From: Phycicoccus sp. Root101
GTDB lineage: Bacteria; Actinomycetota; Actinomycetes; Actinomycetales; Dermatophilaceae
Length of the DNA: 64,000 bases
Assembly: GCF_001426245.1 (NCBI RefSeq)
Contig: NZ_LMCM01000005.1
Span: forward strand, 310,001 to 374,000
Direction: 5' to 3'
In this document: positions 43,945 to 51,568 of the stretch, piece by piece
Layout of the letters: each line of letters starts with the position of its first letter
Numbering within the stretch: the stretch's first letter is position 1
Program-made: the position numbers and the translations under genes
The notes under the pieces: model-generated
What the model was told of the DNA's origin: nothing
What the model saw: only the letters and a program-made list of their open reading frames with translations
The model's database searches: none

Positions 43945-44880
43945 ATGTCCCCGACGGTCGAACGCACCCGTGTGTGGCGTCCCGACCGTCCGGTCTCCGT
44001 GGGCCTGGTCATCTCGATCCTGCGCCGCGGCGGGGGCGACCCGACGTTCCAGCCCGACCGCGGGCAGGGCTGGTGGCTGGGCCTGCCCACGCCCCAGGGG
44101 GCCGCGACGCTGCGGCTGGTGCAGCGTTCCGACGACGGTGAGGTCACGGCGTCGGCCTGGGGCCCGGGCGCCGACTGGGCGCTGGCCCAGGTGCCGGCGC
44201 TGCTCGGCGCGGGGGACGACGAGACCGGCTTCGTGGCCCACCACCCGCAGGTGGCCCGGGCGCACCGCCGGTATGCCGCGTGGCACGTCCCGCGGTCGGG
44301 CCTGGTCCTGCACGCGCTCGTCCCCGCGGTGATCGAGCAGAAGGTCACCGGGCAGGAGGCGTTCGGCGGGTACCGCGCCCTCGTGCACCGCTTCGGGTCG
44401 CGCGCGCCCGGGCCGGGTGAGGCCCGCAAGCTGTGGGTCGCCCCGGACGCCGCGACGTGGGCGGCGGTGCCCTCGTGGGAGTGGTTGCGGGCCTCGGTCG
44501 ACGGGGCCAGGTCCGGGACGGCGGTCCGGGCGGCGAAGGCCGCCGGGCGGCTCGAGGAGTGCGCGTCGATGACGACGGCGGACGCGCGGGCACGGCTGCG
44601 CGCCATACCCGGCATCGGGGTCTGGACGTCCTCGGAGGTGGCCCAGCGCGCCCTCGGTGACGCCGATGCGGTGAGCTTCGGCGACTACCACGTGGCCAAG
44701 AACATCACCTGGGCGCTGCTCGGCGAGGCCAGGGACGACGACGTCCTGGCCGAGCTGCTCGAGCCCTACCGCGGCCACCGCTACCGCGTGCAGCGGCTGC
44801 TCGAGCTCGACGGCCACTTCCGTCCCCGGCGCGGCCCACGGATGTCGCCCCGCACCCACCTGCCCACCGGCCGCGGCTGA
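43945..44880 (+). CDS. DNA-3-methyladenine glycosylase family protein (AlkA-like)
   Basis: 311 residues. HhH-GPD superfamily: helix-hairpin-helix RAIPGIGVWTSSEVAQRALGD followed by the catalytic-type Asp in SFGDYHVAKNITWALL. The glycosylase core is preceded by a beta-rich N-terminal domain, as in AlkA. Excises alkylated bases in base excision repair. ATG 43945. Stands alone between two minus-strand genes. Confidence 0.88.
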   Translation: MSPTVERTRVWRPDRPVSVGLVISILRRGGGDPTFQPDRGQGWWLGLPTPQGAATLRLVQRSDDGEVTASAWGPGADWALAQVPALLGAGDDETGFVAHHPQVARAHRRYAAWHVPRSGLVLHALVPAVIEQKVTGQEAFGGYRALVHRFGSRAPGPGEARKLWVAPDAATWAAVPSWEWLRASVDGARSGTAVRAAKAAGRLEECASMTTADARARLRAIPGIGVWTSSEVAQRALGDADAVSFGDYHVAKNITWALLGEARDDDVLAELLEPYRGHRYRVQRLLELDGHFRPRRGPRMSPRTHLPTGRG

Positions 44881-44886
44881 GGGCGG

Positions 44887-45528
44887 TCAGGTGCGGGCAG
44901 CCAGCGACATCGGTTCGTTGACGACCCGGGCGAGGAGGTGGGCGAGGTCGTCGGGCGACACCGCCTCGACCGGCACCGCCAGGACGAGGTGGTGTCGCGG
45001 CTTGACGACCAGGACGTCACCGACCTGCACCACGCGGCTGAGTGCCTCGTACGTGTAGGAGTAGGCCGCCTCGCCCACGGCGAAGGTCACGGTGTCGGCG
45101 GTGATCCGCGACCCGATGACGGTGCCGGGCGGGCTCTGCGTCGCAACCGTGTGGCGCACCTTGCGACGCAACGTCAGGTACCACGACACCCACGTCGTCG
45201 GCGCAGCCATGACGATGACGAGTCCCGTCGCGGCCAGCGTCGAGTGCTGCTGCACCGGGGTGAGGCCCGGGACGGACACGACGAGCGCCACCCCGAGTGC
45301 CGCCACGACGGTCAGCCAGGTGAGGGCGATGTTGCGCCAGACCCGGGGGTCGCGCGAGGCGTACTCGACCAGGGCGCGGGCCTCGCGGTGGGGCAGGTCC
45401 GGGCCGGCGACCACGCTCACGGTGCGACCCGACGGTGGGGGGACGACGGACCCGGTGCCGACGGGCCCGGGGGCTGCGACGCCGGGCGGGGGAGGGAGCT
45501 CGCCGCCGGGGCGGCGCTCGCGCCTCAC
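44887..45528 (-). CDS. YcxB-like membrane protein
   Basis: 213 residues. Pro/Arg-rich start, two helices ([39 protein letters not shown]), then a beta-rich domain: [56 protein letters not shown]. The layout fits the YcxB-like C-terminal domain family of unknown function. GTG 45528 overlaps the cofE stop (GTGA), so it belongs to the F420 operon at the transcript level. Confidence 0.65.
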   Translation of the reverse strand: MRRERRPGGELPPPPGVAAPGPVGTGSVVPPPSGRTVSVVAGPDLPHREARALVEYASRDPRVWRNIALTWLTVVAALGVALVVSVPGLTPVQQHSTLAATGLVIVMAAPTTWVSWYLTLRRKVRHTVATQSPPGTVIGSRITADTVTFAVGEAAYSYTYEALSRVVQVGDVLVVKPRHHLVLAVPVEAVSPDDLAHLLARVVNEPMSLAART

Positions 45529-46610
45529 CCGCGTGCGGGAGGGCGGTCCCGGGCGGTCAGCACCACGCTGTCGCCCGTCGCCTCCGGTGGGACCACCACG
45601 TCGACGCCTTCGCCCCACAGGGCGACCTGGAGCCGCGAGGTGACGACCCCGAGCTCGTACGGCGTCGCGGCCGAGACGCGCAGCTCGATCGTCTGCGTGC
45701 CACCGCCGCCCTCGTGCGCACCACCCACATCCACCCCCGCAGTCTCGCACTCCCGCAGGGCGACGGCCACTGCGCGGGTGACCCTGTCGGTGACGGGTTC
45801 CGGTGCGACAGAGGGGATCCCGACGTCCTGCGCGGACTGACCACCGGGAGGGACGCCGAGGGCCGAGCGCACGGACTCCGCCTGCCCCAGCCCGAACCAG
45901 TCGCCGGCACCGGTGCGGACGAGCGTCCGGGCGCCGGGCCCGGCGTCGGCGGTCGCCCAGGGGGTCCCGCGCACGACTGCTGCGGGGACGGCGTCGGCCT
46001 TTCCCTTGACGAGGTCGGCGGCGGCCGCCAGCTCGTCGGCGACGGCGCGGGCGGTCACGGACAGCGGGCGGCCGTCGGCGTCGACCCCGCCGCGGAGGTC
46101 GTCGAGCACCGCGACGCCGCTCGCGCCGAGGGCGAAGTCGGTCTGGCCGCTGCGCCACGGACGGCCGGCGGTGTCACTGAGGACCACGCCGAGCCGGGTG
46201 AGGCCGGTCGCCGCCAGCAGGGCCTCGCGCAGCCGGAACGCCTCGGCGTCGGGGTCCGCGGGCAGGAGCAGCACGTCCTCACGGTCGCCGGTGTTGGAGG
46301 CGTCGACGCCGGCCGCTGCCATGACCGGGCCCGCCACCGCCTCGACCACCGAGGTGAGGCGGTCGCCCGAGCGCCGCTCCGCCACCGTGCGCACGGTCTG
46401 GGCGGCGATCGCCACGGACCGGTCGCGGCCGTCGGCCCAGAGGCCCAGGGCCTTCGACACGATCTTGCTCGAGACGACCAGGACGTCACCGTCGACCAGG
46501 TCGCTGCCGTTCGCCCGCGCCGCACCGAGCAGGAGGGCGGCGAGGTCGTCGTCGGCCACGACCTCGGGGAGGCCGGTCAGCGGCAGGATGACCAGGGCCG
46601 TCACGGTCAC
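45525..46610 (-). CDS. cofE: Coenzyme F420-0:L-glutamate ligase without nitroreductase domain
   Basis: 361 residues. CofE core (1-245): [80 protein letters not shown]. Adds glutamates to F420-0. In mycobacterial FbiB a nitroreductase domain of about 200 residues follows; here the remaining 115 residues (to a beta-like [22 protein letters not shown]) do not look like it. Start GTG 46610 overlaps the cofD stop (GTGA), giving a cofD-cofE-ycxB-like unit. Confidence 0.88.
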   Translation of the reverse strand: MTVTALVILPLTGLPEVVADDDLAALLLGAARANGSDLVDGDVLVVSSKIVSKALGLWADGRDRSVAIAAQTVRTVAERRSGDRLTSVVEAVAGPVMAAAGVDASNTGDREDVLLLPADPDAEAFRLREALLAATGLTRLGVVLSDTAGRPWRSGQTDFALGASGVAVLDDLRGGVDADGRPLSVTARAVADELAAAADLVKGKADAVPAAVVRGTPWATADAGPGARTLVRTGAGDWFGLGQAESVRSALGVPPGGQSAQDVGIPSVAPEPVTDRVTRAVAVALRECETAGVDVGGAHEGGGGTQTIELRVSAATPYELGVVTSRLQVALWGEGVDVVVPPEATGDSVVLTARDRPPARG

Positions 46611-47581
46611 GCCTTCGCGAGCTCGAGCGCGAGGTCGAGGGCCGCGCCCGCGAGGTCGGCGGCGGCGTCCTGGTCGGTCATGAGCAACGGCCGTCCTCGG
46701 ACCGCGGCCCGGCCAAGTCGCACCTCGGCCTCGTCCTCGGAGGCGACGAGCCACCCGTCGAGGAAGTCCTCGTACAGGCCTGCCACGGCCGAGGGAGTGC
46801 ACTCCACCCCGATGGCTGCGAGGCAGGCGTCCGCGTGGCCGCGTACCGGCACACCGCCGACCAGCGGCGACACCCCGACGACGGGAGCGGCGCTGCCACG
46901 CAACGCATCCCGCACCCCCGGCACACCGAGGATGATGCCGATCGACACCACCGGGTTGCTCGGGGGCAGGAGCACGACGTCCGCCTGGCGGATCGCGTCG
47001 AGGACACCGGGAGCAGCCGTGGCGCGGTCCATGCCGACGGCCACGAAGCGTTCCGCCGGGATCGACGCCTGGTGCCGCACCCACCACTCCTGGAAGTGGA
47101 TCGCCCGCTGCCCCTCCTCGTCCTCCACGACGACGTGGGTCTCGACGGGCGAGTCGGTCATGGGCAGCAGTCGGATCCGCTGGTCGGGAAGGCCCCACCG
47201 CTCGGCCAGCCGGGTGGTGACCTCCGAGAGGGACACGCCCTGTCCCAGCCACTGCGAGCGCGCGACGTGGGTGCCGAAGTCCAGGTCCCCGAGGGCGAAC
47301 CACTGGGGCTCCACCCCGTAGGCCGCGAGCTCGCCCTGGAGACGGTGGCTCTCGTCCGCGCGTCCCCATCCCTGGCCCTCGTGGATGCCGCCGCCGAGGG
47401 TGTAGAGCAACGTGTCGAGGTCGGGGCAGACCCGCAGGCCGAACAGCGTGATGTCGTCGCCGGTGTTGCCGATGACGGTCAGCTCCGTGTCGGCGAGGTC
47501 GGGGGTCCGGTCAAGGTGGGTCCGGAGGCCGCGCAGGAAACGGGCACCTCCGACGCCACCGGCGAGTGCCGTGATGCGCAT
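46607..47581 (-). CDS. cofD: 2-phospho-L-lactate transferase (F420 biosynthesis)
   Basis: 324 residues. [100 protein letters not shown] are all CofD/FbiA landmarks. Joins the activated phospho-acid to the deazaflavin Fo, giving (dehydro)F420-0. ATG 47581. Divergent from the flavinylation operon across 283 bp that contain no other gene. Confidence 0.95.
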   Translation of the reverse strand: MRITALAGGVGGARFLRGLRTHLDRTPDLADTELTVIGNTGDDITLFGLRVCPDLDTLLYTLGGGIHEGQGWGRADESHRLQGELAAYGVEPQWFALGDLDFGTHVARSQWLGQGVSLSEVTTRLAERWGLPDQRIRLLPMTDSPVETHVVVEDEEGQRAIHFQEWWVRHQASIPAERFVAVGMDRATAAPGVLDAIRQADVVLLPPSNPVVSIGIILGVPGVRDALRGSAAPVVGVSPLVGGVPVRGHADACLAAIGVECTPSAVAGLYEDFLDGWLVASEDEAEVRLGRAAVRGRPLLMTDQDAAADLAGAALDLALELAKA

Positions 47582-47864
47582 GCCCGGCAGTCTTCCAGCA
47601 GGTCGTCCGCGCCCGCGCGGCAGGCCGTCCGGTCGCCGGTGGGGTGGACCGGACGACATGCAGGCCTTCACCCCGGTGGCGCCGGTGCAAAGAGGTACCG
47701 GTTCCGCCCAGTCCGGGAGCAGCGGCTCCTGACCTCCAGGCGACGCACACGGGGCCCACAGGAACTGCACATCTGCACCGGACCACTCCCGTAGGCGGCG
47801 CACAGCAACGGCACAGCGAGCGCCACCACGGTGGAACCACCACCCACCAGAAGGGACCCACCCC

Positions 47865-48158
47865 ATGAGCGAGCCCCGCAGCCCCCTGAGCCTGGCCCGT
47901 CGCTGGACGGCCGGCGCCCTCCTCGCCACGACGCTCGGTGCCGGCGCGGTCGGGGTGCACCTCGCGACCGACCGGGGGACGACCACCGCCAGCTCGGCCG
48001 GCACGAGCACCGACTCGACCGGTGCGAGCACCGACTCGGGAAGCTCGTCCAGCTCGTCCAGCTCGACCAGCACCGACTCCGGCTCGTCGAGCTTCGGCTC
48101 CGTCGCCGGGGTCGCCTCGGGTTCGGGTTCGTCGCAGACCAGCACGAGCGGGTCCTGA
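47865..48158 (+). CDS. Small secreted Ser/Thr-rich protein heading the flavinylation operon
   Basis: 97 residues. One hydrophobic signal/anchor segment (TAGALLATTLGAGAVGVHLA, about 15-34), then an almost pure Ser/Thr/Gly/Asp tail. D50-S51-T52-G53-A54-S55-T56 resembles the [ST]GA[TS] flavin attachment motif recognised by ApbE. An FMN-binding domain, the normal ApbE target in such operons, is missing. AGAAGGGA precedes ATG 47865, and the stop overlaps the apbE ATG (TGATG). That it is flavinylated is an inference; it could instead be a flexible surface protein. Confidence 0.7.
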   Translation: MSEPRSPLSLARRWTAGALLATTLGAGAVGVHLATDRGTTTASSAGTSTDSTGASTDSGSSSSSSSSTSTDSGSSSFGSVAGVASGSGSSQTSTSGS

Positions 48159-49159
48159 TGAACACCCACAGCGGCCGCGTCGCGCAGAACGTGTTCACCG
48201 CCTCCGCGTCCTTCGACGCGATCGGCACCCACCACCACCTCATCGTGACCCGGCCCGAGACGCTCGGTGCCGCCATCGCGATCGCCCGCGACCACCTGGG
48301 CGACCTCGACGCGGCGGTCTCCCGCTTCCGGCCGGACTCGGAGGTCAGCAGCCTGGCCCGTCGCCGCGACGGGGCGCACGCCCACGTGTCGCCCGTCTTC
48401 GCGGCCAGCCTGGCCGCTGCCCTGCGCACCGCGCGGCTCACCGACGGGCTGGTCGACCCGACCGTGGGGGCGGCCGTGATCGCGTCCGGGTACGACGCCG
48501 ACCTCGCCGAGGTGCGCGCCCGCTCCTCGCGTCCGCCCCGCCTCGGTGGGGCGCGGTCCCGCACGCGCGACGCCCGCGCGGCCGTCGCCGTCCCGGGGTG
48601 GCGCAGCGTGGAGCTCGACCAGGGGATGCGCCGGGTGCGCGTTCCCGCCGGCACCGTCCTCGACCTCGGGGCGAGCGCCAAGGCGCAGGCCGCCGACACC
48701 ATCGCCACGCTGCTGGCCGCGCGACTCGAGGGAGGGTTCCTCGTCAACCTCGGGGGTGACCTCGCCGTCTCCGGTGAGCTGCCGCAGGACGGCTGGCAGG
48801 TCGGCGTCGAGGGCACCGGGGGCGAGGTGCGCCAGGTCGTCGCCAGCCACGGGCAGGCGCTGGCCACCTCGTCGACCGGTCGACGCACCTGGACCCAGGA
48901 CGGCGAACCGCGCCACCACATCGTCGACCCCAGGACCGGGTTCACCGCACCGGTCGTGTGGGAGCAGGTCACCTGCGCCGGGGCCAGTGCCCTCGAGGCC
49001 AACGCCGCCTCCACCGCGGCGATCGTCCTCGGGGCCGAGGCGCCCGCGTGGCTGGCGGCCCGCGGCATACCGGCGCGGCTGGACCCCGCCGACGGCGGAC
49101 CGGTCGTCACCACCCCCGGCTGGCCCGAGCCGGGCACCCGCCACCGGAGCGCGGCATGA
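48158..49159 (+). CDS. apbE: FAD:protein FMN transferase (ApbE family)
   Basis: 333 residues. SFDAIGTHHHLIV, LDAAVSRFRPDSEVSSLAR, GLVDPTVGAAVIASGYD, VLDLGASAKAQAADTIAT, GGFLVNLGGDLAVSG, RHHIVDPRTGFTA and the metal-site region CAGASALEANAASTAA are ApbE landmarks. Attaches FMN covalently to Thr/Ser of secreted electron-transfer proteins. No signal peptide is visible, yet the substrate is outside; some ApbE forms work from the membrane edge or are exported by other signals. Coupled upstream (TGATG) and downstream (ATGA). Confidence 0.92.
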   Translation: MNTHSGRVAQNVFTASASFDAIGTHHHLIVTRPETLGAAIAIARDHLGDLDAAVSRFRPDSEVSSLARRRDGAHAHVSPVFAASLAAALRTARLTDGLVDPTVGAAVIASGYDADLAEVRARSSRPPRLGGARSRTRDARAAVAVPGWRSVELDQGMRRVRVPAGTVLDLGASAKAQAADTIATLLAARLEGGFLVNLGGDLAVSGELPQDGWQVGVEGTGGEVRQVVASHGQALATSSTGRRTWTQDGEPRHHIVDPRTGFTAPVVWEQVTCAGASALEANAASTAAIVLGAEAPAWLAARGIPARLDPADGGPVVTTPGWPEPGTRHRSAA

Positions 49160-49716
49160 ACGAGCTCCTGTGGTTCGTCTCCCGGGCGACCGGCACCGCG
49201 AGCATCGTCCTGCTCACCGCGGTCCTCGTCCTGGGTGCCCTCACCGCCGGTCGGCGCAGCCGGGCGGTCAGCCAGACCGTCGTCGTCGGCCTGCACCGGT
49301 CGCTGGCCCTGGGCACCTCGGCGTTCCTGCTGGCCCACATCGCGACCGCGATCGTCGAGACCTACGTCAGCATCGACTGGATCTCCGCGGTGGTGCCGTT
49401 CACGTCGGGGTACGAACCCCTGTGGGTCGGGCTCGGGACGCTCGCGTTCGACATCGTCCTCGCGGTGGTCGCGACCTCCCTGCCGCGTCACCGGCTGTCC
49501 AGGCGGGTGTGGAGGGCCGTGCACCTCACGGCGTTCGCGCTCTGGCCGATGGCCCTCGTCCACGGCTACGCCATGGGCACCGCCAACGAGCCCCTGCTGC
49601 GCCTCGTCCCCGTCGCATGCGCCCTCGTCGGAGGTGCCGCCCTCGTCTGGCGGGCCCTGGCCGGCCACGCCGACCAGACCCGCCGCCGAGCCGTCCTCAC
49701 CCAGGAGTGGTCATGA
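49156..49716 (+). CDS. Ferric reductase-like transmembrane haem protein
   Basis: 186 residues, five to six helices. His residues in VVGLHRSLALGTSAFLLAHIATA, AVHLTAFALWPMALVHGYAMG sit at the spacing of bis-His haem sites in ferric-reductase-like/cytochrome b561 domains. Would pass electrons across the membrane from the cytoplasmic NuoF-like protein and ferredoxin to an outer flavoprotein. Coupled to both neighbours by ATGA overlaps. Confidence 0.85.
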   Translation: MNELLWFVSRATGTASIVLLTAVLVLGALTAGRRSRAVSQTVVVGLHRSLALGTSAFLLAHIATAIVETYVSIDWISAVVPFTSGYEPLWVGLGTLAFDIVLAVVATSLPRHRLSRRVWRAVHLTAFALWPMALVHGYAMGTANEPLLRLVPVACALVGGAALVWRALAGHADQTRRRAVLTQEWS

Positions 49717-50849
49717 ACCTCGTCGACGTCCTCGAGCAGTCCGGCCTCACCGGCCGCGGTGGCGCAGCCTTCAGCACCGCCACCAAGGTGCGCGCCGCCC
49801 ACGAGCACGGAGCCGGCCTCCTCGTCAACGCCTGCGACGGTGAGATCGGTGCCGTCAAGGACGCCTTCGTCGTCGAGCACCACCTCCCCGAGCTCGTCCG
49901 CGGTGCGACGCTCGTGGCCGGCACCAGGGTGCGGTACGCCGCCCACCGCGGCTCCGCGACGGAGGCACGGCTGCGTGCCGCCGGGCTCGACGTGCTGGCT
50001 GCACCAGCGCGGTACGTGTCCTCGGAGGAAACGTCGTTGATCTCGCTGGCCCAAGGTGGGCTGGCGCGACCGATGACCAAGCGCCAGCCGTTCGTCCGCG
50101 GGGGGTCCGACAGCGCGGGCCGACGGATCACCCCGACGGTCGTGCTCAACGCCGAGACCGTGTGGCGGATCGCCCAGGTCGTCGAGCGGCCGGACGGGGC
50201 GCAGTGGTTCCGCGGTCACGGGTTGCCCGACGAGCCCGGCCCGCGCCTGGTCGCGATCGGCGGCGCGGTCCCGCGACCGGGCGTCGTCGAGACCGCCGCC
50301 GGGGTGCCGCTGGCCGCGTTGCTCGGCGCGGCCGGTGCCGATCCGGGCCGAACCGGTCCCGTCATCGTCGGCGGCCTCGGCGGCACCGTGCTGCGACCCG
50401 ACGAGGCAGCAAGGGTGACGTGGTCACGGGCCGGGCTCGCGCCCCTGGGCGGCGCGCCGGGCCCGGGTGTCGTCCACGTGCTGGACGCGCAGGCCTGCCC
50501 CGTGGACGCGCTCGCCGCGTGGTTCGACCACGCCGCGGGTGAGAGCGCGGGTCAGTGCGGGCCCTGCATGTTCGGCCTCCCTGCCATCGCCTCGGACTGG
50601 CACGACCTGGCCGACGGAGTCCGGGCGGGCGGCAGCGGCAGCGTCAGCAGCCGTGGAGCCCGCGCCAGGTTGGCCCGCCGCGCCGAGTCGGTGCGGGGGA
50701 GGGGGGCCTGCCGGTTCCCCGACGGGGTGGCCGGGTTGGCCTCCTCCGCCCTGCGAGCCCTGTCCGACCACCTCGACGACCATGCCCGGGGCCAGTGCGT
50801 CCCGGGCCGCACCCCCAGGAGCAGCCATGAGCACGCGCTCGCGCACTGA
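49713..50849 (+). CDS. NuoF/complex I 51-kDa-like NADH-FMN and iron-sulfur protein
   Basis: 378 residues. GLTGRGGAAFSTATKV is the Gly-rich NADH loop; LLVNACDGEIGAVKDAF is the FMN-binding segment; a SLBB-like part (VAIGGAVPRPGVVE) follows; the C-terminal 4Fe-4S domain has GQCGPCMFGL, GACRFPDG and a final GQC, four cysteines. Expected to oxidise NAD(P)H or reduced ferredoxin and feed the membrane haem protein. ATG 49713 overlaps the upstream stop; the C-terminus overlaps the ferredoxin start by 23 bp. Confidence 0.88.
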   Translation: MNLVDVLEQSGLTGRGGAAFSTATKVRAAHEHGAGLLVNACDGEIGAVKDAFVVEHHLPELVRGATLVAGTRVRYAAHRGSATEARLRAAGLDVLAAPARYVSSEETSLISLAQGGLARPMTKRQPFVRGGSDSAGRRITPTVVLNAETVWRIAQVVERPDGAQWFRGHGLPDEPGPRLVAIGGAVPRPGVVETAAGVPLAALLGAAGADPGRTGPVIVGGLGGTVLRPDEAARVTWSRAGLAPLGGAPGPGVVHVLDAQACPVDALAAWFDHAAGESAGQCGPCMFGLPAIASDWHDLADGVRAGGSGSVSSRGARARLARRAESVRGRGACRFPDGVAGLASSALRALSDHLDDHARGQCVPGRTPRSSHEHALAH

Positions 50850-51057
50850 CCGCCCGACCCTGCGCGTGGACCGGGTCGCCTGCACCGGCCACGGGGTCTG
50901 CGCCACCCTCTTGCCCGGCAGCATCCGGCTCGACGAGTGGGGGTACCCGGTGGTTCTCACCGCCGCCGAGGACGGGGTGGACGACGGGGACGAGGCGAGG
51001 GCTGCCGCGGTGCGGTGGTGCCCGGCCCTGGCGCTCTACGCCGACCGGTCGAGCTGA
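50827..51057 (+). CDS. Small [3Fe-4S]-type ferredoxin
   Basis: 76 residues. RVDRVACTGHGVCATLLPG gives C19-x5-C25, and RWCPALAL the third Cys followed by Pro, the pattern of actinobacterial three-cysteine ferredoxins. The middle loop is long and acidic. Carries electrons to or from the NuoF-like protein, whose gene overlaps its start by 23 bp. Last gene of the operon. Confidence 0.87.
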   Translation: MSTRSRTDRPTLRVDRVACTGHGVCATLLPGSIRLDEWGYPVVLTAAEDGVDDGDEARAAAVRWCPALALYADRSS

Positions 51058-51186
51058 CCTACGTCACGTGGTGGAGAGTGGACCCAGGCTCGTGCTGGGC
51101 CGGGCGTCGGTCACGATCCGTCGGCGAATCCGGGACGACCACGCCCTATCAAGGTTCACCAGTTCGGGCAAATATCAGACTTCCGC

Positions 51187-51216
51187 TTGACGAACCACGT
51201 ATGACACGCGTGTAAT
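51187..51216 (+). promoter_or_regulatory. Probable promoter of whiB2
   Basis: TTGACG (51187-51192), 18-bp spacer, TGTAAT (51211-51216), in an unusually AT-rich stretch (51150-51230) for this window. It lies 56 bp upstream of the whiB start; the transcript would begin near 51223. Confidence 0.6.
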
Positions 51217-51271
51217 TCCATTGTTGTCATCGGGTCGGTGGCAGCAACGGCACCGGGTCGAGGAGGAAGCC

Positions 51272-51535
51272 GTGCACGAACTTCAGTTGGTCGCCCTGGA
51301 CGGCGGCGACGACACAGAGATGTCCTGGCAGGAGCGGTCGCTCTGCGCCCAGACGGATCCCGAGGCGTTCTTCCCCGAGAAGGGCGGCTCCACCCGCGAG
51401 GCCAAGAAGGTCTGCGTCGGGTGCGAGGTGCGTTCGGAGTGCCTCGAGTACGCCCTGTCCAACGACGAGCGCTTCGGCATCTGGGGCGGACTGTCGGAGC
51501 GTGAGCGTCGCAAGCTCAAGAAGCGTGCGGTCTAG
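51272..51535 (+). CDS. whiB2: WhiB-family iron-sulfur transcription factor (WhiB2/WhmD type)
   Basis: 87 residues from GTG 51272, AGGAGG five bases upstream. Four cluster-binding cysteines C25, C48, C51, C57 (CVGC spacing and CLEYAL), then GIWGG at 69-73 and a basic C-terminus SERERRKLKKRAV for DNA binding. The short acidic N-terminus and synteny with DUF3499, manB and cofD point to WhiB2/WhmD, which controls septation genes in mycobacteria. Symbol is by synteny. Confidence 0.9.
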   Translation: MHELQLVALDGGDDTEMSWQERSLCAQTDPEAFFPEKGGSTREAKKVCVGCEVRSECLEYALSNDERFGIWGGLSERERRKLKKRAV

Positions 51536-51568
51536 TCGCCCCGGTGGCGACATCCCCGTGACGCACTC

